Shown here in pieces: positions 12,201 to 19,012 of a stretch of 64,000 bases of DNA (position 1 is its first letter; each line of letters begins with the position of its first letter). Source of the DNA: Streptomyces coacervatus (GTDB lineage Bacteria; Actinomycetota; Actinomycetes; Streptomycetales; Streptomycetaceae); NCBI RefSeq assembly GCF_029223485.1, contig NZ_JARHTP010000012.1:293350-357349 (forward strand), read 5' to 3'. The translations under genes and the position numbers were made by a program. The notes below the pieces were generated by a model. The model saw only the letters and a program-made list of their open reading frames with translations. It was not told the DNA's origin and ran no database searches.

Positions 12201-15200
12201 CGCGGGCTGCGTATACGCGGTCCGGTCGAGCAGCTCGGTGTCGTGGTCGAACATGACGTCCAGGAGCGGCCGTTGCAGGTCCCGGTCGAGGTAGGCGCAG
12301 GCGCCGTCCAGTGTGTCAGCGAAGACCGGATATGCCTCGTACAGTTCCCGGCCCATCCCCGGCCGCTGGCTGCCCTGCCCCGTGAACAGGAACGCCGGCT
12401 TCCCGGCTACGGGGGTGCCCTCGACCAGTACGGCAGTGCTCTGTCCCTGGGCCAGTGTCTCCAGCGCCGCCAGGAGCCCGTCGCGGTCGGCGGTGATCAG
12501 TGCGGCGCGGCGCTCGAAGTGGGAGCGCCCCGTGGCGAGCGAGAACGCCACGTCCGTGAGGTCGGGCGAAGGGTGGCGGGACAGGTGGGAGCGCAGGCGT
12601 CCGGCCTGGTCGCGCAGGCCGTCCGCGGTCTTCGCGGAGAGCAGCAGCGGGGCCGCCGCGGCCGGTCGTGCCGGGCGGACCGCACTCTCGTCCTCGGCGG
12701 CCTCGGGGGCCTGTTCGAGGATGGTGTGCGCGTTGGTGCCGCTGATGCCGAACGAGGAGACACCGGCCCGCCTAGGACGGCTTTCGACCGGCGTCCACTC
12801 CTGGGAGTCCGTGAGGAGGGCGACCGCGCCGCTCGCCCAGTCGACGTGCGGGGTCGGCTCGTCCACGTGCAGGGTCGGCGGCAGGACGCCGTGCTGCATC
12901 GCCATGACCATCTTGATGATCCCGGCGACGCCGGCCGCGGCCTGGGTGTGGCCCAGGTTGGACTTGATGGAGCCCAGCCACAACGGCCGTCCGTCGGGGC
13001 GCTCCTGACCGTAGGTGGCGAGCAGCGCCTGGGCCTCGATCGGGTCGCCGAGCGTCGTACCGGTGCCGTGCGCCTCGACCGCGTCGACGTCGGCGGCGGA
13101 CAGCCCGGCACTCGCCAGGGCCTGCCGGATGACGCGCTGCTGGGAGGGGCCGTTGGGCGCGGTCAGGCCGTTGCTGGCGCCGTCCTGGTTGATGGCGCTG
13201 CCGCGCACCACGGCGAGGACGGGGTGGCCGTTGCGGCGGGCGTCGGACAGCCGCTCGACGAGCAGCACGCCCACGCCCTCGCCCCAGCCGGTGCCGTCCG
13301 CGGCCGCGGCGAACGCCTTGATGCGTCCGTCGGCGGCCAGGCCGCGCTGCCGGCTGAAGTCGACGAACGACGCGGGAGTGGACATCACCGTGACACCGCC
13401 GGCCAGCGCCATGGTGCACTCCCCGGCGCGCAGCGCCTGGATCGCCCAGTGCAGCGCGACGAGCGAGGAGGAGCAGGCCGTGTCGACGGTGACCGCGGGG
13501 CCTTCGAGGCCGAGGACGTAGGAGACGCGGCCGGAGAGGACACTGGCGGCGTTACCGGTGCCGAGGAAGCCCTCGACGCCCTCCGCGGCGGCCAGCATCA
13601 GGGACAGGTAGTCCTGCCCGTTGGTGCCGGCGAAGACGCCGACCCGCTCACGGCGCAGCGTCGTCGGGTCGATCCCGGCCCGCTCGAACGCCTCCCAGGA
13701 GGTCTCCAGGAGCAGCCGCTGCTGGGGGTCCATCGCCAGCGCCTCGCGCGGCGAGATCCCGAAGAACGCCGGGTCGAACTCGGCGGCGCCGGCGAGGAAT
13801 CCGCCGTCGCGTACGTAGGTGGTGTTCTCGCCCCGGCCCTCCGGGTCGTGCAGGGCGTCGACGTCCCAGCCGCGGTCGGCCGGGAAGCCGGTGATCGCGT
13901 CCTGCCCGGCCGCCAGCAGTTCCCACAGGTCTTCGGGGGTGTGCACGCCGCCGGGGAAGCGGCAGCTCATCGCCACGATGGCGATGGGGTCGTCGGCGTC
14001 GTCGGCAGAGGTGCCGCGGGCCGGTCCCGTGGTGTCCGGGGCCGGCGCGCCGAGCAGGGCGCCGCGCAGGAAGTCGGCCAGCGCGAGCGCGTTGGGGTGA
14101 TCGAACACGAGGGTCGCGGGCAGCCGCAGTCCGGTGAGCGACCCCAGCAGGTTGCGGATCTCGACGGCGGTCAGGGAGTCGAAGCCGAGGTCGCGGAAGG
14201 CGCGTTGGGGCTCGACGGATTCCGGCCCGGGGTGGTTGAGGACGGCCGCGACCTGGGTGCGGACGAAGTCCAGGACGAGCCGCTCCCGTTCGCCTTCCGG
14301 TGCATCCGTGAGGCGGCGCCGGAAGGACGACGGGTCACCCGAGGCGGCGTCGGTACCGGCGACACCTTCCAGCGCGCGCCGGGCCTCGGGCAGGCCGGTG
14401 ATGAACGGGTTGGGGCGCACTGCGGTGAGTCCGGGCGCGAGCCGCGCCCAGTCGATGTCGGCGACGAGCGAGAACGGCTCGTCGAGCGCGAGCGCCCTGT
14501 CCAGTGCGGTGAGCGCCAGCTCGGGGTCCATCGGTGCCAGCCCGGCCTGGCGGAGCCGCTGGGACACCACCTGGTCGGTGGCCATGCCGGCCTCGGCCCA
14601 GGCGCCCCAGGCGAGCACGGTGGCGGGCAGGCCCTGGGCCCTGCGGTGTTCCGCCAGCGCGTCGAGGCAGGCGTTGGCCGCGGCGTAGTTGCCCTGACCG
14701 GCACCGCCGAAGGTGCCCGCGAACGAGGAGAAGAGCACGAACGCGGACAGGTCGAGGTCGCGGGTCAGTTCGTGCAGCACCGTCGCGGCGGCCGACTTGG
14801 GCCGCAGCACGGTCGCGAGCCGCTGCGGGGTCTGGGCGTCCAGCACTCCGTCGTCGAGCACACCTGCGGCGTGTACGACGGCGGTCAGCGGGTGCCGCTC
14901 GGGAACCGTGGCCAGCAGCTGGGCCAGGGCGGCGCGGTCGGCGACGTCGCAGGCCGCGACGGTCACCTCGGCACCCAGTGCGGTGAGTTCGGCACGCAGT
15001 TCGGCGGCACCGGGGGCGTCCGCGCCGCGGCGGCCGACCAGCAACAGGTGTGCGGCGCCGTTGCGGGCCAGCCGGCGTGCGACCCGGGCGCCGAGCGCAC
15101 CGGTCCCGCCGGTGATCAGGGTGGTTCCGGTGCGGGGCCAGGTGTGCGCCGTCGAGTCGGCCGGGGCCGTCTGCCCGGCGCGGGCGAGGCGGCGTACGAA

Positions 15201-18200
15201 GATGCCCTGGGAGCGTACGGCGAGCTGGTCCTCGTCGCCGAAGCCGCCCGGGTTCGCCGGGGTGGCCATGCCACCGAGGATGTCGGCGAGCCGGGCGAGC
15301 GCGCGCTCGTCGGGCGTCTGGGGCAGGTCGATCAGCCCGCCCCACCGCTCCGGGTACTCCTGGGCGGCCGACCGGCCCAGGCCCCACACATGTGCCTGGC
15401 CCGGGTTGCGCAGCAGGTCGGAGCGGCCCACGCTGACCGCTGTCCGGGTGACGCACCACAGCGGCCCCTCGACGCCCGTGTCGCCGAGCGCCTGCACCAG
15501 CACGGTGGTCGCCGCCAGGCCCGCCGGCACCGCCTCGTGGGCGGCATGCGGCCGCTCGTCGAGAGCGAGCAGCGACAACACGCCGCTGACGTCCGCGGCG
15601 TCGCCGTCCAGTGCGGCGCGAATCCGCTCGACGACCGCCGAACGGTCGTCGGCCGCGGCGTCGAGCACACAGTGCCGTACGGTCACACCGCTGTCGGCGA
15701 GCATGCGTCCGGCCGCGCTCACCCAGGCCTCGTCGGCGAGCCCGGCGGGCGTGACCAGCAGCCAGGTGCCGGTCAGCGGCCGGTGCACGGTCTGTGTCAA
15801 GGGCTGCCAGGTCACCCGGTAGCGCCAGCTGTCGACGGTGTTGCGGTCGCGGTTGCGCCGATGCCAGGCGGACAGCACGGGCAGGACGTCGCTGAGCGGC
15901 TGGTCGGCGTCGACCCCGAGGGTTTGCGTGAGCGCGGCGAGGTCCTCGCTGTCCACGACCTCCCAGAACTGCGCGCTCACCGCGTCGAGGGCCTCGGCGG
16001 ACAGCGCCTCCGGCTGGGAGAACGGGTCACGTGGCCAGTACGCCTGATGCTGGAAGGCGTACGTGGGCAGATCGACGCGCCGGGCACCGGTGCCGGAGAA
16101 GAAGGCCTCCCAGTCGACGGCGACACCGCGGGCGTGCAACCGTGCGGCGGCGGTCGCCAGCGCCTGCGGCTCGGGGCGGTCCTTGCGCAGGGCGGGGGTG
16201 AAGGCGGCACCCTCGCGCGTCACGCAGTCCTGTGCCATGGCCGTCAGCACACCGCCCGGCCCGAGCTCCAGGCAGACGGTGACGTCCTGCCCTTCCAGGT
16301 ACCGCATGCCGTCGAGGAAGCGGACCGCCTCGCGCGCGTGCCGCACCCAGAACTCCGGCGAACACACCTCGTCGCGGGTCGCGATCGTGCCGGTGAGGTT
16401 GGAGACGAGCGGGATGCGCGGAGCCTCGTACGACAGACCCTCGGCAACCCGGCGGAACGCCTCCAACATCCCGTCCATGTACGGGGAGTGGAACGCGTGA
16501 CTGACCGTCAGACGCTTCGTCTTACGGCCCTGCTCCTCGAAGCGGGCCGCGATCTCCAGTACGGCGTCCTCGTCACCGGAGACCACCACGGAGGCCGGAC
16601 CGTTGACCGCGGCGATGCTCACGGCGTCGGTCAGGTACGGGGTGACCTCGTCCTCGGTCGCCTGCACCGCCACCATCGCGCCACCGGACGGCAGTTCCTG
16701 CATCAACCGGGCGCGCGCCGCGACCAGCGTGCACGCGTCGGCCAGCGACAGCACACCCGCACAGTGCGCGGCCGCGATCTCACCGATGGAGTGACCGGAG
16801 ACGAAGTCCGCCCGGATGCCCCACGATTCGAGGAGACCGAACAGCGCCACCTCGACCGCGAACAACGCAGGCTGGGTGTACGCCGTCTGGTCGATCAGCC
16901 CGGCATCGTCGCCGAACATCGCCTCACGAAGCGGCAGTTCGAAGTGGGCGAAGATCTCGTCCAGTGCCCGGGCGAACACGGGGTAGGCGTCGTACAACTC
17001 ACGGCCCATACCCGCACGCTGGCTGCCCTGACCCGAGAACAGGAACGCCACCTTGCCCTCAGTGGCCGCTTCCGACGCGCTCATCATCTCTCCGGCGGCC
17101 AGCGCGGTGAGACTCGTCAGCAGCTCCTCGCGGTCGCTCGCGACGAGCACGGCCCGGCGGTCGAGCGCGGGGCGGCCGACGGCCTGGGAGTAGGCGATGT
17201 CGGTGAGAGGCACTTCCGGCCGGGCTGCCAGGTGGGCGCGGAGCCGGCCGGCCTGGGCGCGCAGCGCCGCCTCGTCCTTGCCGGACAGCGCCACCGGTAG
17301 GTGCGGCAGGTGCCCGGCCCCCTCGGTGGCCGGCGCCGCGGTCCCGGTGGGCTCCTCGGCCTCTTCCAGGATGGTGTGGGCGTTGGTGCCGCTCATGCCG
17401 AACGACGACACGCCGATGCGCCGCGGGCGGTCGGTGCGCGGCCACTCCCGTGCCTCGGCCAGCAGCGACACCTCGCCCGCGGCCCAGTCGACGTGCGGCG
17501 TCGGCTCGTTCAGGTGCAGCGTCCTGGGCAGCACGCCGTTGCGCAGGGCCATGACCGACTTGATGACGCCGGCGACGCCCGCGGCGGCCTGCGCGTGTCC
17601 GATGTTGGTCTTCAGCGAGCCGAGCCAGAGCGGCTGGTCCTGCGGCCGGTCCTGGCCGTAGGTGGCGATCAGCGCCTGGGCCTCGATCGGGTCGCCGAGT
17701 CCGGTGCCGGTGCCGTGCGCCTCGACGGCGTCGACCTCCTGCGGGGTGAGCCGTGCGTTGGCCAGGGCCTGCAGGATGACCCGCTGCTGGGACGGACCGT
17801 TGGGTGCCGTGAGCCCGTTGCTGGCACCGTCCTGGTTGACGGCGGTGCCGCGCACCACGGCCAGCACCGGGTGCCCCTTGCGACGGGCGTCGGAGAGCCG
17901 TTCGACCAGCAGGATGCCCACGCCCTCGGCGAGGCAGAACCCGTCGGCCGCGGAGGAGAAGGCCTTGCAGCGGCCGTCCATGGCCAGGCCGCGCTGCTTG
18001 CTGTAGTCGATGAAGGTGCCCGGTGCCGACATCAGGGTCGCACCGCCGGCCAGCGCCATCGAGCACTCGCCGTTGCGCAGCGCCTGCACCGCCAGGTGCA
18101 GGGCGACCAGCGACGAGGAGCAGGCGGTGTCGACGGTGACCGCCGGGCCTTCCAGGCCGAAGGTGTAGGACAGCCGGCCGGAGGCGACGCTGGCGGCGTT

Positions 18201-18737
18201 GCCGGTGCCCAGGTAGCCCTCGAGATCCTCGGACGAACTCAGCAGCGCGGTCAGGTAGTCGTGGCTGCTGGTGCCGACGAAGACGCCGACCTGCTTGCCG
18301 CGCAGGGTCGTCGGGTCGATGCCGGCCCGCTCGAACGCCTCCCATGACGTCTCCAGCAGCAGCCGCTGCTGGGGGTCCATCGACAGCGCCTCACGCGGAC
18401 TGATGCCGAAGGGGCTGGAGTCGAACCCGGCGATGTCGCGGACGAACCCGCCCTGCTTGACGTAGCTGGTGCCCGGGTGCTCGGGGTCGGGGTGGTAGAC
18501 GGTGTCGAGATCCCAGCCGCGGTCGGCAGGAAACTCGGTGACGACGTCCACTTCATCGGTCACCAACTGCCACAGGTCCTCGGGAGAGGTGACCCCGCCC
18601 GGGTAGCGGCAGCTCATCGCCACAATGGCGATGGGGTCCTGGTTCTTCGCCTCGGCCTCACGCAGGCGCTGACGGGTCTGATGCAGATCCGCCGTCACCA
18701 GCTTGAGGTAGTCCCGCAGCGTCTCTTCATTCGCCAT
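3255..18737 (-). CDS. PKS-E: modular type I polyketide synthase, modules W10-W12
   Basis: A 5,160-residue three-module subunit: docking coil (~1-33, ANEETLRDYLKLVTADLHQ), W10 (KS-AT-KR-ACP, ~34-1560), W11 (KS-AT-DH-KR-ACP, ~1580-3320), W12 (KS-AT-DH-KR-ACP, ~3340-5075) and a class 1a C-terminal docking region (~5090-5160, ELDRLEAILSAVG ... DEIFDLLDGELGLS). The ATG at 18737 is fixed by alignment of the docking coil (MANEETL), although the ribosome-binding site is weak. All KS and ACP active sites are intact, all ATs are malonyl type, and all KRs have LDD, Ser and Tyr. In W12 the DH motif has Gly to Asp and the KR nucleotide loop is one residue short. PKS-E probably receives the methyl-branched chain from PKS-D and passes it to PKS-F, 70 bp downstream. 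Confidence 0.97.
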   Translation of the reverse strand: MANEETLRDYLKLVTADLHQTRQRLREAEAKNQDPIAIVAMSCRYPGGVTSPEDLWQLVTDEVDVVTEFPADRGWDLDTVYHPDPEHPGTSYVKQGGFVRDIAGFDSSPFGISPREALSMDPQQRLLLETSWEAFERAGIDPTTLRGKQVGVFVGTSSHDYLTALLSSSEDLEGYLGTGNAASVASGRLSYTFGLEGPAVTVDTACSSSLVALHLAVQALRNGECSMALAGGATLMSAPGTFIDYSKQRGLAMDGRCKAFSSAADGFCLAEGVGILLVERLSDARRKGHPVLAVVRGTAVNQDGASNGLTAPNGPSQQRVILQALANARLTPQEVDAVEAHGTGTGLGDPIEAQALIATYGQDRPQDQPLWLGSLKTNIGHAQAAAGVAGVIKSVMALRNGVLPRTLHLNEPTPHVDWAAGEVSLLAEAREWPRTDRPRRIGVSSFGMSGTNAHTILEEAEEPTGTAAPATEGAGHLPHLPVALSGKDEAALRAQAGRLRAHLAARPEVPLTDIAYSQAVGRPALDRRAVLVASDREELLTSLTALAAGEMMSASEAATEGKVAFLFSGQGSQRAGMGRELYDAYPVFARALDEIFAHFELPLREAMFGDDAGLIDQTAYTQPALFAVEVALFGLLESWGIRADFVSGHSIGEIAAAHCAGVLSLADACTLVAARARLMQELPSGGAMVAVQATEDEVTPYLTDAVSIAAVNGPASVVVSGDEDAVLEIAARFEEQGRKTKRLTVSHAFHSPYMDGMLEAFRRVAEGLSYEAPRIPLVSNLTGTIATRDEVCSPEFWVRHAREAVRFLDGMRYLEGQDVTVCLELGPGGVLTAMAQDCVTREGAAFTPALRKDRPEPQALATAAARLHARGVAVDWEAFFSGTGARRVDLPTYAFQHQAYWPRDPFSQPEALSAEALDAVSAQFWEVVDSEDLAALTQTLGVDADQPLSDVLPVLSAWHRRNRDRNTVDSWRYRVTWQPLTQTVHRPLTGTWLLVTPAGLADEAWVSAAGRMLADSGVTVRHCVLDAAADDRSAVVERIRAALDGDAADVSGVLSLLALDERPHAAHEAVPAGLAATTVLVQALGDTGVEGPLWCVTRTAVSVGRSDLLRNPGQAHVWGLGRSAAQEYPERWGGLIDLPQTPDERALARLADILGGMATPANPGGFGDEDQLAVRSQGIFVRRLARAGQTAPADSTAHTWPRTGTTLITGGTGALGARVARRLARNGAAHLLLVGRRGADAPGAAELRAELTALGAEVTVAACDVADRAALAQLLATVPERHPLTAVVHAAGVLDDGVLDAQTPQRLATVLRPKSAAATVLHELTRDLDLSAFVLFSSFAGTFGGAGQGNYAAANACLDALAEHRRAQGLPATVLAWGAWAEAGMATDQVVSQRLRQAGLAPMDPELALTALDRALALDEPFSLVADIDWARLAPGLTAVRPNPFITGLPEARRALEGVAGTDAASGDPSSFRRRLTDAPEGERERLVLDFVRTQVAAVLNHPGPESVEPQRAFRDLGFDSLTAVEIRNLLGSLTGLRLPATLVFDHPNALALADFLRGALLGAPAPDTTGPARGTSADDADDPIAIVAMSCRFPGGVHTPEDLWELLAAGQDAITGFPADRGWDVDALHDPEGRGENTTYVRDGGFLAGAAEFDPAFFGISPREALAMDPQQRLLLETSWEAFERAGIDPTTLRRERVGVFAGTNGQDYLSLMLAAAEGVEGFLGTGNAASVLSGRVSYVLGLEGPAVTVDTACSSSLVALHWAIQALRAGECTMALAGGVTVMSTPASFVDFSRQRGLAADGRIKAFAAAADGTGWGEGVGVLLVERLSDARRNGHPVLAVVRGSAINQDGASNGLTAPNGPSQQRVIRQALASAGLSAADVDAVEAHGTGTTLGDPIEAQALLATYGQERPDGRPLWLGSIKSNLGHTQAAAGVAGIIKMVMAMQHGVLPPTLHVDEPTPHVDWASGAVALLTDSQEWTPVESRPRRAGVSSFGISGTNAHTILEQAPEAAEDESAVRPARPAAAAPLLLSAKTADGLRDQAGRLRSHLSRHPSPDLTDVAFSLATGRSHFERRAALITADRDGLLAALETLAQGQSTAVLVEGTPVAGKPAFLFTGQGSQRPGMGRELYEAYPVFADTLDGACAYLDRDLQRPLLDVMFDHDTELLDRTAYTQPALFAVEVALFRLLESWGVKPDFVSGHSIGEIAAAHCAGVLSLEDACTLVAARGRLMQELPSGGAMVAVQATEDEVTPYLTDAVSIAAVNGPTSVVVSGDEDAVLEIAARFEEQGRKSKRLTVSHAFHSPHMDGMLEAFRRVAEGLSYEAPRIPLVSNLTGALATAEELTDPGFWVRHAREAVRFHDGIRTLEAQNVTTFIELGPDGVLAAMAQDCVTGEDHAFVPVLRAGRPEPATLTTALAHTHTRGIPVDWQAYYAGTGARRVDLPTYAFQHRSYWPQLPAYLAGDVAAIGLEETGHPLLGACAQLPDSDGLLLTGRLSLHSHPWLADHAVAGSVLLPGTAFLELALHAGDQAGCDYLEELTLQAPLILPEHGGLQLRLVVGAADSAGRRPLALHSRTEDAPAEEAWTRHADGVLASGGRPTASFDLAVWPPAGATEVDVEDRYEQLGAIGFAYGPAFQGLRRVWRRDGELFAEVSLAGDAEAEAGRFGLHPALLDSALHTIGLDGLGASDGQGRLPFAWTGVSLHAGGAAAVRVRLVAAGTEAVRLEIADVTGAPVAAVEALGLRPVSDDALRQARGTYHEALFRHDWTPLPAAPTTVGDTAGRWAVLGTDGETAGHVPGGLRADAYPDLAALTAAVDTGAQVPDVVLLPCPSVGDPTEDGVRRAAGAALDAARAWLADERFVASRLVFVTHGTVAAEPGETVDDPAHAALWGLIRSAQTENPDRFVLLDTDGDHDSWQILPAALECGEPQLAVRQGTVRALRLARAAVGAEPQTRPYDPEGTVLITGATGALGRLIARHLVAEAGVRRLLLVGRRGDTAEGAAELTAELGALGAQITWAACDVADRAALEEVLAAVPAEHPLTAVVHAAGVLDDGVIGSLTGQRLEEVLRPKAYAALHLHELTRDLDLSAFVLFSSSSGVFGGPGQGNYAAANAFLDALAQHRQARGLPATSLAWGLWAVADGMAGGLDETDIERMRRAGLPPLTVEEGLALFDTARTLGEPALVPMRVDPAALRAQAAAGTLAPLLRGLVRTPVRRVAEAAAAGAEGALAERLSGLPAEEQDRTLLTLVRAQVAAVLGHAGPEAVESGRAFKELGFDSLTAVELRNRLNAATGLRLPATLIFDYPDPTVLARHLRAELTGTAGSAVVPAPVAAAGHDEPIAIVAMSCRYPGGVRSPEDLWGMLAAGADGVSAFPGNRGWDLDGLYHPDPDHQGTSYAREGGFLHDAAEFDPGFFGINPREALAMDPQQRLLLETTWEAFERAGIDPLSLRGSRTGVFAGVMYHDYGARLHAVPDEVEGYLGTGSSSSVVSGRVAYTFGLEGPAVTVDTACSSSLVALHLAAQALRNGECSLALAGGVTVMFTPGTFIEFSRQRGLAADGRCKSFAAAADGTGWGEGAGMLLLERLSDARRNGHQVLALVAGSAVNQDGASNGLTAPNGPSQQRVIRQALANAHVSSAQVDVVEAHGTGTTLGDPIEAQAVIATYGQGRPADRPLWLGSIKSNIGHTQAAAGVAGIIKMVLAMRHGMLPQTLNVDEPSPHVDWSAGAVELLTEGRAWPAGAGPRRAGVSSFGISGTNAHVILEQAPTTTEPTATAPDTGVDSGLPVVPLLLSARGTDALQAQAHRLRSHLLAHPDSSITDLGFSLATTRAALDDRAALLAADREQALRGLEALARGEAHGNALRGTATDGTTAFLFTGQGSQRPGMGRELYAAYPEFAQALDAVCAEFDRHLDEPLTEVLFAADGELLDRTEYTQPALFALEVALFRLVEAWGVRPDVLCGHSVGELAAAHCAGVLSLADACTLVAARGRLMRDLPERGAMVAIQATQEEITLPDGVAVAAVNGPQSVVISGDEDAVLDLAAAFAVRGRKTRRLTVSHAFHSPHMDGMLGDFRKVVEGLTCHAPRIPVVSCLTGAPLTETDMTLPDFWVRHVRDTVRFADGVRALEEQGVTTYVELGPDAVLSALAQESVTDGAFLPLLRGGRAEAESVTTALAGLHVRGTAVDWPAFFAATGARGVELPTYPFQRQRYWLDVGFSAEDVMAAGLDAADHPLLGATVELPESGGLVLTGRLSLQTQQWLADHTVMDTVLLPGTAFVELALCAAAQSGCDTVEELTLETPLVLPDHGGLHLRLSVGAADDSGRRTLAVHSRPEDAADAQPWLRHAAGLLATAPEPEPFDLAVWPPEGATEVPTDGLYEAAATSGLGYGPVFQGLRSVWRRGDDLFAEIGLPDGLPADAAAFGLHPALLDSALHGIGLGGLLPDPDGTAGGPRLPFAWTGVRLHAAGADSLRVRLAPGASGGVALRVADATGRPVASVDELILRPVNAGQLAASRGAGHDSLFRVEWTPLPVPAEGIPAGERWVVLGRPEDADTLCGERLVHYRDLPALAAADDVPDVVLVPLPAGNETGNGTGGTAEAARAATHEALRTVQTWLSDTRLGRAHLVFVTTGATGTRPTEDVTDLVHTPVWGLVRAAQSENPGRFTLIDTDGTDASRRVLAAALAAGEPQLALRSGTAHACRLARAEATAETTTTELDPSGTVLITGAGTLGRLVARHLVAERGVRHLLLASRRGEATEGAAELTAELAASGARVTWAACDAADREALAGLLAAIPGEHPLTAVVHTAGVLDDGVLDTLTGDRIDRVLRPKADAAWNLHELTRDLDLTAFVLFSSVAGLFGAAGQGNYAAANTFLDALAQHRAARGLPATSLAWGVWATDDGMAGALTEADLTRMARAGVAPLSVAEGLALFDAAGTLPDPLLVPMRTDAAGLRAQAAAGTLSPLLRGLVRTPAPRAAGGAGTVGAPTANSLEQRLAGLTGTERERALLDVVRTQVAAVLGHGGPDAVDPGRGFLDLGFDSLTAVDLRNRLGTAAGIRLPVTLIFDYPTPTALAGHLSAELGDGAAPAAHGVHAELDRLEAILSAVGPDDVERSGIDARLRELLSKWNDTHSATDSTPSGDIDSATADEIFDLLDGELGLS
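3480..8715 (-). other. Module W12: KS-AT-DH(altered)-KR(altered)-ACP (malonyl)
   Basis: Approximate domain spans: KS 7430-8715, AT 6120-7105, DH 5230-6050, KR 3990-5170, ACP 3510-3740. The DH reads HTVMDTVLLP, where the Gly of HxxxGxxxxP is Asp; YGPVFQGL and LLDSALH are normal. The KR loop reads LITGAGTLG against LITGATGALG in W11, one residue shorter, though GxGxxG is retained. LDD, Ser and Tyr are present. The AT is an outlier (GHSVGELAAAH, MRDLPERGAMVAIQATQEEI). Output is C=C or OH. Confidence 0.9.
8720..14000 (-). other. Module W11: KS-AT-DH-KR-ACP (malonyl, double bond)
   Basis: Approximate domain spans: KS 12700-14000, AT 11390-12390, DH 10490-11310, KR 9260-10450, ACP 8780-9010. The DH is fully canonical: HAVAGSVLLP, YGPAFQGL and LLDSALH. 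The KR has LDD, FSSSSG and GNYAAAN. The KS reads NLGHTQAA. Predicted to deliver a double bond. Confidence 0.92.
14005..18640 (-). other. Module W10: KS-AT-KR-ACP (malonyl, B-type KR)
   Basis: Approximate domain spans: KS 17360-18640, AT 16060-17045, KR 14560-15830, ACP 14050-14280. The KS has AADGFCLAEGVG, resembling the W9 KS rather than the others, and FGISPREALSMDPQ with Ser for Ala. The AT motif reads FLFSGQGSQ. KR: LDD, FSSFAG, GNYAAAN intact, so a D-hydroxyl is expected. The ACP reads LTAVEIRN. Confidence 0.9.
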
Positions 18738-18848
18738 TTAAACGCAACCCATTTACGGCAGACGGCATCGGAAAAAGGAACCAGAAATTAATCGGACCGA
18801 GAAGTGATTCAACCCGCTCCTCATGGGCAGGCTATGGTCGCCGAAATG

Positions 18849-18883
18849 CCCCCGACAACCCCTGACCGCCCCCTACCCACCCC
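18849..18883 (-). repeat. Four phased G-tracts with quadruplex potential
   Basis: The + strand has C-tracts starting at 18849, 18859, 18869 and 18880, each 4-5 C long and spaced 10-11 bp. On the sense strand this makes four G4-G5 runs with loops of 6, 6 and 5 nt, which satisfies the usual G-quadruplex pattern. The one-turn spacing would also suit a regulator binding one DNA face. Confidence 0.5.
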
Positions 18884-18907
18884 TGCATGACCGGGGGTGA
18901 GCAGGGG
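18880..18907. repeat. Inverted repeat CCCCTGC/GCAGGGG
   Basis: CCCCTGC at 18880-18886 and GCAGGGG at 18901-18907 form a 7-bp stem with a 14-nt loop, overlapping the last phased tract. There is no T-run, so an intrinsic terminator is not well supported; an operator is possible. Confidence 0.35.
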
Positions 18908-18950
18908 GAAAGAACCTCGGGATCGATTTCACCGCGGTCCTCGACCGAGA

Positions 18951-18980
18951 AGCCTGACGGACACCGGGGAAATACGTCAA
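18951..18980 (-). promoter_or_regulatory. Possible sigma-70-like promoter for PKS-E
   Basis: On the sense strand TTGACG (18980-18975) is followed after 18 nt by CAGGCT (18956-18951). The first matches the streptomycete -35 consensus TTGACR; the second is a partial match to TAGRRT. It would give a leader of about 200 nt before PKS-E. This is inference from pattern only. Confidence 0.25.
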
Positions 18981-19012
18981 TGCTCACGGGCCATACTTCG
19001 TGAAAAGGTGAG

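Larger units (their letters stand above)
18738..19012 (-). other. 275-bp intergenic region between PKS-D and PKS-E
   Basis: This is by far the longest gene-free stretch; the other spacers are 24-74 bp. It is less GC rich at its PKS-E end and contains a possible -35/-10 pair (18951-18980), four phased G-tracts on the sense strand (18849-18883) and a short inverted repeat (18880-18907). It may be an internal promoter or control region for PKS-E and downstream genes. There is no convincing Shine-Dalgarno sequence directly before the PKS-E ATG: the nearest purine run is GGG about 11 nt upstream, followed by TTGCGTTTAA. Confidence 0.6.

Noticed and set aside
11814..17300. Long + strand open frame (over 1,800 codons) opposite PKS-E
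   Set aside because: Same reason: its sequence mirrors the repeated KS/AT/KR motifs on the other strand and has no independent start signal or family match.
18880..18907. Intrinsic terminator after PKS-D
   Set aside because: The 7-bp stem has a 14-nt loop and no following T-run, and the downstream gene continues the same pathway, so a terminator is not supported.
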